A stretch of 64,000 nt of DNA from Marinomonas profundimaris (GCF_000508165.1 NZ_AYOZ01000004.1:54073-118072), one strand, 5' to 3'; counted from the first letter of the stretch, positions 8,959 to 20,075 are shown. Made by a program: numbers and translations. The notes: generated by a model not told the origin, from the sequence alone.

Positions 8959-9984
8959 TCACCCTTTAACGGGAACAGAACATAACGCAAACAACTCACT
9001 CCAGTGCCTAGCATGAGTCTGAGACGCTCGCTGAAAACGCAACCATTCACTGTTGAATTCGATCAATGAAAATTGATTCATAAACGTTGACATATTAACC
9101 CGCAATGGCGCACTTAATTCAGCCAAACGATTCAAAAGCGGCAATACTTGATAAGCACTGCGAGTCACCCGCCCCATATAGGGTTGAATTATTTTTATGT
9201 AATTCACATCAAACTGCCGCTGAAAATAAACCATAGAAGCACCGCACGCCATGCTATCCAATTGACTCACCGCTTTAGATACTGTCGCCAGATAACGGCT
9301 AATTTGAGCCAAGGTATACAACAACCTTCCGGCATACTCACTGTCCATTAATGCCTTTAAATCTGCCTCGAACGCCTTTCCATTAAGATTGGGTAATTCA
9401 TTAAGGTGTTCTCCTATGCTGACCAAGCGATTCAGAGCACTTAGTAACACCTGCTGGTCCGCAGTGGAATAATCAAGTGGTAGAAAACCATTAGAAAGAC
9501 TAAAAAACACTTTACTCTCCGCACCGCTAAAGAGCGCATTACCAAACGCAATAGGCAACTCAAGTCGCTTTTTCTGTGCGATTAAGTTCAGCGCTTTCGA
9601 TAATTCGCTATCAGAAATATCACACGACTCTATGGCTCGAATAATATCGAGTTCATACAAAAAGCGCTGACTGTCAGGCATGACCTTACCAAGTATGCTG
9701 TTTTTCCTACCGGCAACAATTCCAACATCGCACCGCTGCAGCGAGAGGAAATCCAACAAGCCAATATCAAACGTCGATAAGGGTGTTTGGCGGTCTCGTA
9801 AGGCAGGTAAACCATTTGGCATTAGAATTGCTGGAACACTAATAGAAAGTAGCTGTGATCGGTTCAAATCACTCACATATTGCGATAAAACAGTGTCAGG
9901 TTTGAAACGAGTGTCACAACCACTAATCCCAATGAGTATAATGCCGCTCAACAGAATCATAGAAAGAAAAGGTTTCACTAACAT
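8959..9984 (-). CDS. DUF3080-like lipoprotein
   Basis: About 341 residues from ATG at 9984. The N terminus MLVKPF, a hydrophobic stretch and ISGC form a lipoprotein signal with the lipid-bearing Cys about residue 23. The body contains LLDFLSLQRC ... GRKNSILGKV and SQRFLYE, the pattern I associate with DUF3080, a family of unknown function. The start codon overlaps that of the divergent thioesterase gene (shared CATG); an alternative ATG at 9999 would increase the overlap and one at 9960 would remove it. Confidence 0.7.
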   Translation of the reverse strand: MLVKPFLSMILLSGIILIGISGCDTRFKPDTVLSQYVSDLNRSQLLSISVPAILMPNGLPALRDRQTPLSTFDIGLLDFLSLQRCDVGIVAGRKNSILGKVMPDSQRFLYELDIIRAIESCDISDSELSKALNLIAQKKRLELPIAFGNALFSGAESKVFFSLSNGFLPLDYSTADQQVLLSALNRLVSIGEHLNELPNLNGKAFEADLKALMDSEYAGRLLYTLAQISRYLATVSKAVSQLDSMACGASMVYFQRQFDVNYIKIIQPYMGRVTRSAYQVLPLLNRLAELSAPLRVNMSTFMNQFSLIEFNSEWLRFQRASQTHARHWSELFALCSVPVKG

Positions 9985-10393
9985 GAACAAACTACTCATA
10001 CAGAAACGCGAAGAAATATCAGAAACACGCGTTGCCAAAATGGTTTTTCCAGCAACCACTAATCACTATGACACATTATTTGGAGGTATAGCGCTTCAAT
10101 GGATGGATGAAGTGGCTTACATTGCCGCTACTCGATTCTCAAGAAAAACAATGGTGACCATTTCGACAGAGCAAATCGATTTTAAACAACCAATCCCTTC
10201 CGGCATTTTAGTTGAATTGATTGCACGCGTTGTTCATGTTGGACGAACGTCTTTAAAAGTAGAAGTGTCAATTTTTCTAGAACAGTTAGACAGCGATAAG
10301 CGAACAAAGGCAGTAACTGGACATTTTAATTTTGTCGCCGTAGATGAAAATAAAAAGCCGACACCCATTTTTGATGAAGAAAACGCCTCATAA
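9983..10393 (+). CDS. acyl-CoA thioesterase, hotdog fold (YciA-like)
   Basis: A 136-residue single hotdog domain. NHYDTLFGGIALQWMDEVAYIAA holds the conserved Asn/Asp and the GG turn of the YciA/acyl-CoA hydrolase group, followed by VTISTEQIDFKQP and VGRTSLKVEV. It hydrolyses acyl-CoA thioesters in the cytoplasm. AAAGG lies ~10 nt before ATG 9983. The gene is divergent from the DUF3080 lipoprotein with overlapping start codons and convergent with the LPP20 lipoprotein. Confidence 0.85.
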   Translation: MNKLLIQKREEISETRVAKMVFPATTNHYDTLFGGIALQWMDEVAYIAATRFSRKTMVTISTEQIDFKQPIPSGILVELIARVVHVGRTSLKVEVSIFLEQLDSDKRTKAVTGHFNFVAVDENKKPTPIFDEENAS

Positions 10394-10415
10394 CGCTCTT
10401 CGAACAGAATCGAAA

Positions 10416-10450
10416 GTGATGAGTAACTCGTTTTCAGTGTTACTCATCAC
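10416..10450. terminator. convergent stem-loop
   Basis: GTGATGAGTAAC / GTTACTCATCAC, a perfect 12-bp stem between two converging genes. The minus-strand copy is followed by TTTCGATT, so it may end the lipoprotein transcript. There is no good T tract on the plus strand. Confidence 0.55.
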
Positions 10451-10457
10451 CAATACG

Positions 10458-11048
10458 TTAGTTCGCGTGACGCTTCGCTATCTCTGACGCTAATTCATCA
10501 AAGCTTTTTTCAGATTCTAACTTTTGAAACAACGCTGCTTCGTTTCTCATCGAGGTACGAAGAATACTTTCAGCAATGCCTTCCGCTTGAGCGGGGTCCA
10601 ACCCCACTAAGACAACCAAACCACCGGATGGCGTGGGCATCTGACGAACCACTTGAGAGCCGATCAGTTTCTGTTCCGTTACTTGCTTAGTCACAACACT
10701 GTTCACACGATCTACTGTTTCCGCGTCTCCAGCGCCCGTCGTTTCAACATATTGCTTCACCATATTTTGCAAATCAACACTCAGCACTTGAGCCAATTCA
10801 ACTCGAGCCGCCGTCGCCGCCATTTGCTTCATATAATTCGGCCCTGCTGCAGACTTTTCACTGTAACCAACCGCAGACAACGCGACACCGTCGAGTGGCA
10901 CACCACAAACCCAATCAGGAGCCGCTTGATTTGAACCATCGGCAAAAACACAATCAGGGATAGCGGCAACCGGTGTATTAACAACGTCTTTACTACACGC
11001 AACCAACACAACACTTGATGCTATTAGACTTGCAAGTTTCAATTTCAT
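10458..11048 (-). CDS. LPP20-family lipoprotein
   Basis: 196 residues from ATG 11048, preceded by AGGG; an in-frame TTG at 11063 is a poorer start. MKLKLASLIASSVVLVAC is a lipoprotein signal, with the modified Cys at residue 18. The rest resembles the LPP20 family (ALSAVGYSEKS ... AARVELAQ ... VRQMPTPSGGLVVLVGLD), envelope lipoproteins of uncertain role. It is monocistronic as far as can be seen. Confidence 0.75.
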   Translation of the reverse strand: MKLKLASLIASSVVLVACSKDVVNTPVAAIPDCVFADGSNQAAPDWVCGVPLDGVALSAVGYSEKSAAGPNYMKQMAATAARVELAQVLSVDLQNMVKQYVETTGAGDAETVDRVNSVVTKQVTEQKLIGSQVVRQMPTPSGGLVVLVGLDPAQAEGIAESILRTSMRNEAALFQKLESEKSFDELASEIAKRHAN

Positions 11049-11141
11049 TTTATTTCCCTTCAATAACGAACCACTCAGTAAGGCAACATTTAACCTATTG
11101 CATGAATCATACTATCTTAGTGTATTTATCCTGTTAAACAC

Positions 11142-11168
11142 AAAAAAAGGGCGCTATAAATAGCGCCC
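11142..11168 (-). terminator. pnp terminator
   Basis: On the minus strand GGGCGCTA / TAGCGCCC with a 4-nt loop runs into seven T, 25 nt after the pnp stop. It closes the rimP-to-pnp series. Confidence 0.9.
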
Positions 11169-11192
11169 TTTAACATCAATTTACACTCAAAA

Positions 11193-13301
11193 TCACTCAG
11201 TGTAAGACGCTTTCTCTTCTTCCGTTACGTCTTTCATAGACAGTTTGATACGGCCACGCGCATCAACGTCTAGTACTTTAACGATTACGTCTTGTCCTTC
11301 AGAAAGGAAGTCAGTCACAGCACGAATACGCTCTTCAGCGATCTGAGAAATGTGAACCAAACCATCTTTACCAGGTAAGATGTTTACGAAAGCACCGAAT
11401 TCAGCAAGACGAACTACTTTACCTTTGTAAAGCTTATCAACTTCCGCTTCCGCTGTGATTTCATGAATTTTCAACAAAGCCGCATCTGAAGACGATTTGT
11501 CCGCTGCATAAATGCGTACGGTACCATCATCATCAAGGTCGATAGACGCACCAGTTTGTTCAGTAATGGAACGAATCATCGCGCCGCCTTTACCGATAAC
11601 GTCACGAATTTTCTCAGGATCAATTTTGATCGTCGCCATCGATGGCGCATTTGGAGAAACTTCTGGACGAGCGTAACCAATAACCGCCGCCATTTCACGC
11701 AGGATGTGCTTACGCGCTTCCATTGCTTGAGTTAGTGCGATATCCATGATTTCTTCATTGATACCTTCGATTTTGATGTCCATTTGAAGCGCCGTAATAC
11801 CTTCTTCTGTACCAGCAACTTTAAAGTCCATATCACCTAGGTGATCTTCGTCACCCAAGATATCAGTCAATACTGCAAAACCGTCGTCTTCTTTGATAAG
11901 ACCCATTGCGATACCCGCAACTGGCGCTTTAAGAGGAACACCAGCGTCCATCATAGACAAAGATGCACCACAAACAGACGCCATTGAGCTTGAACCGTTC
12001 GATTCAGTGATCTCAGAAACGATACGAATTGTGTATGGGAATTCATCTTCACTTGGCAATACGGCTTGAACACCACGACGCGCTAGACGACCGTGACCGA
12101 TTTCACGACGACCAACGCCGCCCATACGACCACATTCACCAACTGAGTATGGAGGGAAGTTGTAATGAAGCATGAAGCTGTCTTTACTTTCGCCTGTCAA
12201 ACCATCACTCATTTGAGCATCACGACTTGTACCTAAAGTACAGGTTGCAATCGCTTGCGTTTCACCACGAGTGAACAAAGCAGAGCCGTGTGTTTTGCTA
12301 AGCAAACCGACTTCTACATTGATTGGGCGAACAGTTTTATTGTCACGACCATCAATACGAGGCTGACCATCGATAACACGACGACGAACTGTACGTTTCT
12401 CAAGTTTAGAGAAAGCACCCGTTACATCTGATTCTGAAAACTCACCGCCTTCAGTAACCAAAGCAGCAACTGCGGCATTACGTACTTCGCCTAATTTAGC
12501 GTAGCGTGCCATTTTCTCACTGATACCGTATGCTTCTTCGATTTGCGCTGCATAACCCGTTGCTAAAGCGTCGGTCAATGAAACGTTAACCGCTTCCGGC
12601 TCCCACTCCCAACGAGGTTTAGCAGATTCAGCCGCAAACTCAGTGATCGCAGTAATCGCAACTTGCATTTCTTTGTGTGCGTAAAGAACAGCACCCAACA
12701 TTTCGTCTTCAGTAAGCTCTTGCGCTTCAGACTCAACCATTAGGACCGCGTCTTTCGTACCCGCTACAACCATGTCCAACAAAGAACCATCTAGATCAGA
12801 GTAGCTAGGATTAAGAATGTAGCCTGACTCATCATTGAAACCAACACGTGCCGCACCGATTGGGCCGTTGAATGGAATACCAGAAATAGTCAATGCAGCA
12901 GACGTTGCCAACATAGCCGCGATGTCAGCGTCCAAGTTAGTGTTAGTCGACATAACCATACAAACAACCTGAACTTCGTTCATGTAACCTTTTGGAAACA
13001 ATGGACGAATTGGGCGGTCGATTAAACGAGATGTCAGTGTTTCTTTTTCTGAAGGACGACCTTCGCGCTTCAAGAAACCACCTGGAATTTTACCGACAGC
13101 GTAAGCACGCTCTTGGTAATGAACAGACAATGGGAAGAAATCTTGGCCAGGTTTTGCTGTTTTAGCGCCAACAACAGTAGCAAGTACTTGTGCATCGCCA
13201 ATAGTACATAGAACAGCGCCTGTTGCTTGACGAGCAATGCGGCCTGTTTCTAGCGTTACGGTATCGTTACCGAACTGGAAAGTTTTTGTCGTAATACTCA
13301 C
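11193..13301 (-). CDS. pnp: polyribonucleotide nucleotidyltransferase
   Basis: Phosphorolytic 3'-5' exoribonuclease of the degradosome, 702 residues. Two RNase PH-like domains (first ~220 residues and ~300-540), a KH domain ([16 protein letters not shown]) and a C-terminal S1 domain ([27 protein letters not shown]) are present in the normal order. The start is GTG 13301 with AAGGA upstream. The long stem-loop in its leader suggests the RNase III/PNPase autoregulation known in E. coli. Confidence 0.97.
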   Translation of the reverse strand: MSITTKTFQFGNDTVTLETGRIARQATGAVLCTIGDAQVLATVVGAKTAKPGQDFFPLSVHYQERAYAVGKIPGGFLKREGRPSEKETLTSRLIDRPIRPLFPKGYMNEVQVVCMVMSTNTNLDADIAAMLATSAALTISGIPFNGPIGAARVGFNDESGYILNPSYSDLDGSLLDMVVAGTKDAVLMVESEAQELTEDEMLGAVLYAHKEMQVAITAITEFAAESAKPRWEWEPEAVNVSLTDALATGYAAQIEEAYGISEKMARYAKLGEVRNAAVAALVTEGGEFSESDVTGAFSKLEKRTVRRRVIDGQPRIDGRDNKTVRPINVEVGLLSKTHGSALFTRGETQAIATCTLGTSRDAQMSDGLTGESKDSFMLHYNFPPYSVGECGRMGGVGRREIGHGRLARRGVQAVLPSEDEFPYTIRIVSEITESNGSSSMASVCGASLSMMDAGVPLKAPVAGIAMGLIKEDDGFAVLTDILGDEDHLGDMDFKVAGTEEGITALQMDIKIEGINEEIMDIALTQAMEARKHILREMAAVIGYARPEVSPNAPSMATIKIDPEKIRDVIGKGGAMIRSITEQTGASIDLDDDGTVRIYAADKSSSDAALLKIHEITAEAEVDKLYKGKVVRLAEFGAFVNILPGKDGLVHISQIAEERIRAVTDFLSEGQDVIVKVLDVDARGRIKLSMKDVTEEEKASYTE

Positions 13302-13330
13302 ACGTATTCCTTTTTGTTAAAAAAATTGCT

Positions 13331-13437
13331 TTCTCCCAAAGACCATCTTTTTAAGCCAGTACTCATATGCACTCTTTTATCTCGGTCATATTATTCGAGA
13401 AAAACACATATGAAGTACAGGCTGTCCCTTGGGAGAC
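13331..13437 (-). promoter_or_regulatory. pnp leader stem-loop (autoregulatory)
   Basis: The leader folds into a long irregular duplex: CTCCCAA pairs with TTGGGAG at the base, and inner segments AGCC-GTAC-TCATATG pair with CATATGA-GTAC-GGCT. This is the layout of the RNase III-cut leader through which PNPase represses itself in enterobacteria; activity here is inferred. Confidence 0.7.
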
Positions 13438-13441
13438 CAAT

Positions 13442-13470
13442 AAAAAAAGGGCCATAATAATTTATGGCCC
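13442..13470 (-). terminator. rpsO terminator
   Basis: On the minus strand AAGGGCCATAA / TTATGGCCC followed by seven T lies just after the rpsO stop and before the pnp leader. Confidence 0.85.
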
Positions 13471-13480
13471 TTCCTCAGTC

Positions 13481-13750
13481 TTAGCGACGCAGACCTAGTT
13501 TTTTGATCAAACCAGTGTAACGAGCTGCATCTTTACGCTTAAGGTAATCCAACAATTTACGACGTTGGTTTACCATGCGGATTAGACCGCGACGAGAATG
13601 GTGGTCATGGATATGAGCTTTAAAGTGACCTTGAAGACCTTCGATGTTCTTAGTCAACAATGCTACTTGAACTTCAGGAGAACCAGTGTCGCCTTCCGCT
13701 ACTTGAAACTCTTTAACCAATGCTGCTTTTGATTCTGCAGTTAATGCCAT
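13481..13750 (-). CDS. rpsO: 30S ribosomal protein S15
   Basis: 89 residues from ATG 13750 ([15 protein letters not shown]), the universal S15 start; an upstream in-frame start at 13765 only adds MEIKI and is rejected. [26 protein letters not shown] is the 16S rRNA-binding region. It lies between truB and pnp as in most proteobacteria and has its own terminator. Confidence 0.97.
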   Translation of the reverse strand: MALTAESKAALVKEFQVAEGDTGSPEVQVALLTKNIEGLQGHFKAHIHDHHSRRGLIRMVNQRRKLLDYLKRKDAARYTGLIKKLGLRR

Positions 13751-13836
13751 AATCTTTATCTCCAAATTAATATGCTATTCAAAAGTAAAGGATAGCCGAG
13801 CATATTTTCAGTTATCCTAGGCGAGCAAGTCTAACA

Positions 13837-14766
13837 TTAATTATTAGCTAACTCACTGGTATTTACGAGTCTATGCGGCCTAATAATAGTATCTTTTAAT
13901 ACTCCTAAGCCTAAAAAACGCTGCGTATTATGATCATAGAGCCTAACCAAGCTTCCGTCTTCAAATGACGTAAGATTAGAGACACTTCGACCAAACAGCA
14001 TTTCCTTTGTCTCTTCTGGACTCAACTCTACTCTATTCAAATGCTCAACGGCAGTATCCATCGTCATTAAATAGGTGTCTAGCTCCGTCTCGCCTTGTTC
14101 AGCAATGCGTTCAAACTCTTCCAGTGACAACATACCATCTGGAGAATAACCCGCCGTTGAAACACGATGCAAAGAATGCAAATGAGCCCCACAACCAAGC
14201 GCTTCACCAATGTCTTCACCAATGGTTCTAATATACGTTCCTTTGGTACATTGAATATCCAACGTCAGTGTGTCTTCTGTTCGAGACACTAGCGTTAAAT
14301 TAGAAATGGTGACGGTACGACGCTTGCGTTCAATAACAATGCCTTGACGAGCATATTCATACAGAGGCTTACCTTCATGTTTTAAAGCAGAATACATAGG
14401 AGGAATCTGCTCTATCACACCACGAAAGCCATCTAACACCAATTCAAGCGCTTCATCCGTCAAGGTCGGAATCGGCTCATCGGTCAGAATATCACCTTCA
14501 CGGTCGCCTGTTGTCGTTCTTTTTCCCAACTGAATACAAGTAACATAACGCTTATCTGCATCCAATAGGAATTGTGAAAACTTGGTCGCCTCACCCAAAC
14601 ACAATGGCAACATACCGGTTGCCAAAGGGTCAAGCGCACCAGTGTGCCCCGCTTTCGCCGCTCGATAGAGACGACGGACACGCTGTAACGCTTGGTTCGA
14701 GCTTAAACCTATCGGCTTGTTCAGTAGAACGATACCGTCTACTGAACGCCACTTTGTCTTAGACAT
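13837..14766 (-). CDS. truB: tRNA pseudouridine-55 synthase TruB
   Basis: Makes pseudouridine 55 in the T loop of tRNAs. 309 residues; GIVLLNKPIGLSSNQ and the catalytic AGHTGALDPLATGMLP (Asp) lie near the N terminus, with a PUA-like C-terminal tail. It follows rbfA by 9 nt in the rimP-nusA-infB-rbfA-truB-rpsO-pnp series. Confidence 0.96.
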   Translation of the reverse strand: MSKTKWRSVDGIVLLNKPIGLSSNQALQRVRRLYRAAKAGHTGALDPLATGMLPLCLGEATKFSQFLLDADKRYVTCIQLGKRTTTGDREGDILTDEPIPTLTDEALELVLDGFRGVIEQIPPMYSALKHEGKPLYEYARQGIVIERKRRTVTISNLTLVSRTEDTLTLDIQCTKGTYIRTIGEDIGEALGCGAHLHSLHRVSTAGYSPDGMLSLEEFERIAEQGETELDTYLMTMDTAVEHLNRVELSPEETKEMLFGRSVSNLTSFEDGSLVRLYDHNTQRFLGLGVLKDTIIRPHRLVNTSELANN

Positions 14767-14775
14767 ACGACATTA

Positions 14776-15165
14776 TTACTCGTCTTCGTTACCGTTTTTC
14801 GTTTCATCATCACGAATTGCTTCGTCAATCAAACTCGACATTCGCGAACCGTTGACCACACTTTGGTCATAATGGAAGCGCAAATGCGGCATCACTCGAA
14901 GTTTTACTTCTTTCGCTAAACGACGACGTAAAAAACCTTTGGCACTGTCTAGTGCCGCCTGATTCTCTGCCAGCACTTCTGGCTGATCGTCTTTACCGAG
15001 TACGGTGTAATAAATATCCGCATACCCTAAATCTTTTGCAACACGTACTTCGTTGACAGTAACCAACCCCAAACGAGGGTCTTTTACTTCAAACTGGATC
15101 AAGGACGCCAGCTCCTTTTGGAGCTGGTCACCAATCCGACTAGTACGACTAAATTCGCCTGCCAT
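14776..15165 (-). CDS. rbfA: ribosome-binding factor A
   Basis: Cold-shock 30S maturation factor with a KH-like fold, 129 residues. SRTSRIGDQLQKELASLIQ at the N terminus and DLGYADIYYTVLG in the middle are typical. It lies 11 nt downstream of infB. Confidence 0.95.
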   Translation of the reverse strand: MAGEFSRTSRIGDQLQKELASLIQFEVKDPRLGLVTVNEVRVAKDLGYADIYYTVLGKDDQPEVLAENQAALDSAKGFLRRRLAKEVKLRVMPHLRFHYDQSVVNGSRMSSLIDEAIRDDETKNGNEDE

Positions 15166-15176
15166 GATTTTTCCTA

Positions 15177-17744
15177 TTAAAGCGTACGAGCAACTTCGAC
15201 GGTTTCAAAAACCTCGATTTTGTCGCCTACTTTGACATCGTTGTAGTTTTTCACACCGATACCACATTCCATTCCACGGCTCACTTCGTTGACGGCGTCT
15301 TTAAAGCGACGAAGAGACTCAAGTTCACCTTCGTAAATAACCACATCGTCACGTAACACACGAATCTGCTTATTACGGTAAACCGTTCCTTCGATCACCA
15401 TACAACCAGCAATCAAACCAAACTTAGGTGAGCGGAATACATCGCGAACCTCGGCAGTACCTTGAATATCTTCACGAAGATCTGGAGACAACATACCAGA
15501 CAACGCAGATTTAACATCATCAATGATGTTATAGATAATGCTGTAGTAACGAAGATCAATACTTTCACGCTCGATAAATTGCTTAGCAGAGTTATCCGCA
15601 CGAACATTGAAACCAAAGATAACCGCATCAGAAGCAAGTGCCAATGTCGCATCAGTCTCAGTGATACCACCTACACCGCTAGAAACAACATTCACTTTTA
15701 CTTCATCAGTATTCAGGTCAACCAATGACTTGATCAACGCTTCAAGAGAGCCACGAACGTCTGCTTTTAGAACAACGTTCAAAGTACGAACTTCGTCTTT
15801 GCCCATTTCAGAGAACAAGTTCTCTAATTTAGCAGAATGCTGACGTGCGAATCGCACTTCACGGTATTTACCTTGACGGAAGTTAGCTACTTCACGAGCT
15901 TTACGCTCATCCGCAACAACAATAAATTCTTCACCTGCTTCTGGTGTGCCATCAAGACCTAAAATCTCAACTGGAATAGACGGACCCGCTTCGCTAATTG
16001 CATCGCCATTTTCATCCAACAATGCACGAACACGACCCATCTGCAGACCAGCTAGGACGATATCACCTTTGCGTAAAGTACCGTTTTGAACCAACAAAGT
16101 AGCCACAGAACCACGACCGCGATCTAGGCGAGATTCAACAACAACACCTTTACCAGGTGAGCTTGGTACAGCCGTCAATTCTAGCACTTCAGATTGCAAT
16201 AGAACCGCTTCTAGAAGCGCTTCGATACCTTCACCAGATTTAGCAGAAACACCAACAAACTGAACGTCACCGCCCCATTCTTCTGGTACCACTTCTTGTG
16301 CAACCAATTCGTTTTTAACGCGATCAAGATCCGCGCCTTCTTTGTCTATCTTAGTGATAGCAACAACCATTGGTACGCCAGCAGCACGAGAATGCTGAAT
16401 AGCTTCAATCGTTTGCGGCATAACACCATCGTCAGCAGCACAAACAAGGATAACGATGTCTGTTGCTTTAGCACCACGAGCACGCATAGAAGTAAAGGCA
16501 GCGTGTCCAGGTGTATCTAGGAAGCTGACCATACCGTGTGGTGTTTCAACATGGTATGCACCAATATGCTGTGTAATACCGCCAGACTCACCCGCGGCAA
16601 CACGTGTCGTACGGATGTAATCAAGCAGCGATGTTTTACCGTGGTCAACATGACCCATAACGGTAACAACAGGTGCGCGTTTAATTGCTTCACCTTCATA
16701 ATCAATCGCTTCAATCATGTCGTTTTCAACGGCATTTTCGTCGATCAAAGTTACGGTATGACCCATTTCTTCAACAACAAGCGTTGCTGTATCACGGTCA
16801 ATTGTTTGGTTAATGGTCGCCATCGCACCCATTTTAAACATGACCTTAATAACTTCTGCGCCCTTCACTGCCATTTTTTCAGCAAGATCCGCAACAGTAA
16901 TACTTTCTGGCAAAGCCACTTCGTGGATCATCTTAGCCGTTGGTTTTTGGAAACCATGCTCTTGCTTCGACGGTTTTTTACCTTTACGACCCAATTTGCC
17001 ACGACGAGTAAACTCATCATCACCATTCACATTAACGCGAGAGGTGCGCTTATTTTCTGGGTTGTTACGACCACGAGGTTTTTCTTTGTCTTTATCGTTG
17101 TCGTGCCTTACTGGCCCTTTCTTACCTTTAGGCGCAACAGATGGTTTTTTATTATCCATTGCTGGCTGAGGCACTTTCTTCGCTGCTTTTGGCTGCTTAG
17201 GTGATTCCACGGGTTCTGCCGCTCCTGTATCGGAAACATTCTGCTCCGTTTCATTTACCGCGCCAGCATCCGCTACGACTGTCTTAACAGCAGCTTCTTG
17301 ACGCGCTTTTTCTTCAGCTTCAGCCTGAGCTTTGGCTGCTTTCTCTTTTTCTAACTGACGCTCTGCATCTAAACGCGCTTCTTCTGCCGCTTGCTCTTCT
17401 AAAAGACGCTTTGCCAGCAATTCTTCTTGCTTTTGAGTTTCTTCATCCACATCGTCGCGCTTAACATAGGTACGCTTCTTTTTAACCGCAACATTAACCG
17501 CTTTTCCACCATCTCCACGAGAAAGTGTACTTGTTGTTTTGCGCTGTAGCGTAATACGTTGGCTGCTATCGCCTTCTTCACCGTGTTGACGTTTCAAAAA
17601 ATTCAACAAGGTTTGCTTTTCAACTTCAGAGACTTCTTGGCTTGCACTCGTTTGAGGAAGGCCAGCGTCTTTCATCTGAGTTAGTAGCTTATCGACTGGT
17701 GTTTTCACCAACTCGGATAGTATCTTTACGGTTTGAACTGTCAT
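15177..17744 (-). CDS. infB: translation initiation factor IF-2
   Basis: GTPase that delivers initiator tRNA to the 30S subunit. 855 residues: an N-terminal IF2N-like module, a long charged Lys/Glu/Ala-rich linker (about 50-270), the G domain with [17 protein letters not shown] and TKID, and C-terminal domains II-IV. The linker explains the long overlapping antisense frames. It lies 26 nt after nusA. Confidence 0.97.
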   Translation of the reverse strand: MTVQTVKILSELVKTPVDKLLTQMKDAGLPQTSASQEVSEVEKQTLLNFLKRQHGEEGDSSQRITLQRKTTSTLSRGDGGKAVNVAVKKKRTYVKRDDVDEETQKQEELLAKRLLEEQAAEEARLDAERQLEKEKAAKAQAEAEEKARQEAAVKTVVADAGAVNETEQNVSDTGAAEPVESPKQPKAAKKVPQPAMDNKKPSVAPKGKKGPVRHDNDKDKEKPRGRNNPENKRTSRVNVNGDDEFTRRGKLGRKGKKPSKQEHGFQKPTAKMIHEVALPESITVADLAEKMAVKGAEVIKVMFKMGAMATINQTIDRDTATLVVEEMGHTVTLIDENAVENDMIEAIDYEGEAIKRAPVVTVMGHVDHGKTSLLDYIRTTRVAAGESGGITQHIGAYHVETPHGMVSFLDTPGHAAFTSMRARGAKATDIVILVCAADDGVMPQTIEAIQHSRAAGVPMVVAITKIDKEGADLDRVKNELVAQEVVPEEWGGDVQFVGVSAKSGEGIEALLEAVLLQSEVLELTAVPSSPGKGVVVESRLDRGRGSVATLLVQNGTLRKGDIVLAGLQMGRVRALLDENGDAISEAGPSIPVEILGLDGTPEAGEEFIVVADERKAREVANFRQGKYREVRFARQHSAKLENLFSEMGKDEVRTLNVVLKADVRGSLEALIKSLVDLNTDEVKVNVVSSGVGGITETDATLALASDAVIFGFNVRADNSAKQFIERESIDLRYYSIIYNIIDDVKSALSGMLSPDLREDIQGTAEVRDVFRSPKFGLIAGCMVIEGTVYRNKQIRVLRDDVVIYEGELESLRRFKDAVNEVSRGMECGIGVKNYNDVKVGDKIEVFETVEVARTL

Positions 17745-17770
17745 TAAGTTCCCCCTTATGTACTCAGATT

Positions 17771-19261
17771 TTATTCAGATTCAGCAAACCAAGGCGCACG
17801 AGCTGTCAAAATGAGACTTGCAGCACGTGTTTCTGTCATACCTTCAACATCAAGCAATTCATCAACTGACTGTTCAGCCAAATCTTCCATTGTAATTACC
17901 CCAATAGAGGCAAGAACCAAGGCAAGATGGTTATCCATTCCTTCCATTGCTAATAGATCAGCAGCAGGTTTGGCACCATCCAATTGCTCTTCAGCCTGAA
18001 GCGCTTTATTTAACAACGCCTCTTTTGCTCGTGAACGTAATTCATTTACTAAATCTTCATCAAATCCGTCAATATCTAACATTTCTTCCATTGGGATATA
18101 AGCGACTTCTTCAAGGGAAGTGAAACCCTCGTCAACCATTTGAATGGCCAAGTCGTCATCAATATCCAAACCAGAAACAAAGACATCAATCAATTTTTGT
18201 GATTCTTCTTGCTGTTTAGCTTCTGCATCTTCGCTGGTCATGACATTTAAAGACCAACCAGTCAGCGTAGACGCCAAACGAACATTCTGACCATTACGGC
18301 CAATGGCTTGCGCTAGGTTGTCACTCTTAACCGCAACATCCATAGAATGGGCATCTTCATCAATAACAATAGAGTCTACTTCTGCAGGCGCCATCGCATT
18401 AATAACTAATTGAGCTGGATTATCATCCCAAAGCACGATATCAACACGCTCACCATTCATTTCATTCGAAACAGCTTGAACTCGAGCGCCACGCATACCA
18501 ACACACGCACCAATCGGATCAATACGGCGATCATTTGTCTTCACCGCAATTTTTGCACGCAAACCTGGATCGCGTGAAGCACTGCGAATTTCAATCACTT
18601 CTTCAGCAATTTCCGGCACTTCTAAGCGAAACAATTCGATCATAAACGCCGGAGCGTTACGAGATAATATCAATTGAGCGCCACGACTGTCTTCACGAAT
18701 TTCAAGCAACAACGCACGAATACGGTCATTCATTCTGAAGCTTTCACGCGAAATCAACTGATCTTTTGGCAATGACGCTTCCGCGTTTTCACCAAGATCA
18801 ATAATCAAACTATCACGCGTCACTTTCTTGACTTGACCATGAACAAGCTTGCCAACTTTTTCAGTGTATAAAGCCACCATTTTAGCGCGCTCAGCTTCAC
18901 GTACTTTCTGTACGATAACTTGCTTCGCCGTTTGCGCTGCAATGCGGCCAAATATTTCAGACTCTACTTCTTCTTCGTAAATCCCGCCAATATCAATGCC
19001 AAGATTTTGTTCTTCAGAATCGTCTATAGTTAATTCTGATGCTGGATTAGAATAATCTTCGTCTGCGACAATATTCCACTGACGGTAAGTTTTATAATCA
19101 CCTGTACGCTGATCAATAGAGACACGAATTAATGCGTCTTCTTCAAAACGGCGTTTGGCAGCACTAGCTAAAGCAATTTCAACGGCTTCGAAAATAACTT
19201 GTTTCGGAACATCTTTCTCGTTGGAAACGGCTTCCACTACCAAAAGAATTTCTTTGCTCAT
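17771..19261 (-). CDS. nusA: transcription elongation/termination factor NusA
   Basis: 496 residues: N-terminal RNA polymerase-binding domain, S1 domain ([12 protein letters not shown]), two KH domains ([23 protein letters not shown]) and two C-terminal acidic repeats (residues ~360-496), the arrangement seen in E. coli. NusA modulates pausing, termination and antitermination. It lies 28 nt after rimP and may feed back on its operon through the terminators upstream of rimP. Confidence 0.97.
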   Translation of the reverse strand: MSKEILLVVEAVSNEKDVPKQVIFEAVEIALASAAKRRFEEDALIRVSIDQRTGDYKTYRQWNIVADEDYSNPASELTIDDSEEQNLGIDIGGIYEEEVESEIFGRIAAQTAKQVIVQKVREAERAKMVALYTEKVGKLVHGQVKKVTRDSLIIDLGENAEASLPKDQLISRESFRMNDRIRALLLEIREDSRGAQLILSRNAPAFMIELFRLEVPEIAEEVIEIRSASRDPGLRAKIAVKTNDRRIDPIGACVGMRGARVQAVSNEMNGERVDIVLWDDNPAQLVINAMAPAEVDSIVIDEDAHSMDVAVKSDNLAQAIGRNGQNVRLASTLTGWSLNVMTSEDAEAKQQEESQKLIDVFVSGLDIDDDLAIQMVDEGFTSLEEVAYIPMEEMLDIDGFDEDLVNELRSRAKEALLNKALQAEEQLDGAKPAADLLAMEGMDNHLALVLASIGVITMEDLAEQSVDELLDVEGMTETRAASLILTARAPWFAESE

Positions 19262-19289
19262 CCTTTTAGCCTCTCTTCAAGGTTAATTT

Positions 19290-19751
19290 TTAAAATTGTG
19301 GAACAACATTTGCCTTATCGATTAAATCAATTGGCAATAAGTATTCTTCTTGATCTACGCGAATAACAATATCTTCGCTTTCGATCCCCATTAGTTGCCC
19401 TTTAAATTTACGGCGGCCATCAAACGGCACTCGTAAACGTAAAGAAACAATAGAACCGATATACGCCTGATATTGAGCCAAACTGAATAAAGGCCGATCT
19501 AAACCTGGTGATGATACTTCTAGGTTGTACTCCCCTGTAATAGGGTCTTCAACGTCTAGAATAGAACTCACTTGACGACTAACTCGGGCGCAATTTTCTA
19601 CATCGATCCCCTTTTCGTCGTCCGTTTCAATAAAAATACGAAGCACAGAATCCTTGCCTAATGACAAGTATTCCATACCCCAAAACTCAAACCCCAAACC
19701 TTCAACGACTGGTCGAATAAGTTCTTCTAAAATCGTATATTTTGCTGACAA
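19290..19751 (-). CDS. rimP: ribosome maturation factor RimP
   Basis: 30S assembly factor, 153 residues if started at TTG 19751. That codon is preceded by GGAG with 7-nt spacing, and the protein then begins (M)SAKYTILEELIRPVVEGLGFEFWG, aligned with other RimP N termini. A longer frame from 19805 adds an FRRKR-rich tail unlike the family. EVSSPGLDRPLF is the family signature. First gene of the nusA-infB series. Confidence 0.93.
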   Translation of the reverse strand: MSAKYTILEELIRPVVEGLGFEFWGMEYLSLGKDSVLRIFIETDDEKGIDVENCARVSRQVSSILDVEDPITGEYNLEVSSPGLDRPLFSLAQYQAYIGSIVSLRLRVPFDGRRKFKGQLMGIESEDIVIRVDQEEYLLPIDLIDKANVVPQF

Positions 19752-19790
19752 TCGTTTTCTCCGAAAACCAATTTTGTAAAACGCAGAAAC

Positions 19791-19810
19791 AAAAAACGGG
19801 CTCAAGGCCC
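19791..19810 (-). terminator. candidate attenuator before rimP
   Basis: On the minus strand GGGC-CTTGA-GCCC then GTTTTTT, only ~40 nt upstream of the rimP start and downstream of another terminator. A terminator here would cut transcripts entering rimP-nusA, so it may be an attenuator. Confidence 0.6.
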
Positions 19811-19843
19811 ATTTTCATTAAACAGTACAACAGTGCAGATAAT

Positions 19844-19863
19844 AAAAAACCCCATATAGGGGC
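19844..19863 (-). terminator. terminator after tRNA-Leu/secG
   Basis: On the minus strand CCCC-TATAT-GGGG followed by six T, downstream of tRNA-Leu. Confidence 0.8.
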
Positions 19864-20075
19864 TCTCAGTACTCACATCGATTAAAATCGAGAGAGCATC
19901 CTTCATTGAAGAAGGTCGTCAATCCTGACACTTAATACCAAGAACAAACTGGTGCGGATACCTAAAAAGGAAAACCATGAGAAAAGCACATCAAAGGCAC
20001 TTTAAACTCGACAAACCAGATCACTCTGCATCAATATCTCGACATCATACACACAATACGACATCAATTCAAGAT
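19864..20075. other. trailer between tRNA-Leu and the terminator
   Basis: No gene. It holds a small hairpin (CCTTC-ATTG-AAGAAGG at ~19901) and a second copy of TGGTGCGGAT (19951-19960), identical to the first 10 nt read inward from the tRNA-Leu 3' end. No second tRNA can be folded from it. Confidence 0.4.

Noticed and set aside
16536..17204. 222-residue plus-strand ORF opposite infB
   Set aside because: Phe/Thr/Arg-rich translation typical of the antisense of IF-2 Lys/Glu-rich segments; not a plausible protein.
19864..20075. A second tRNA gene upstream of rimP, as metY in E. coli
   Set aside because: Only a 10-nt similarity to the tRNA-Leu end; no cloverleaf can be formed.
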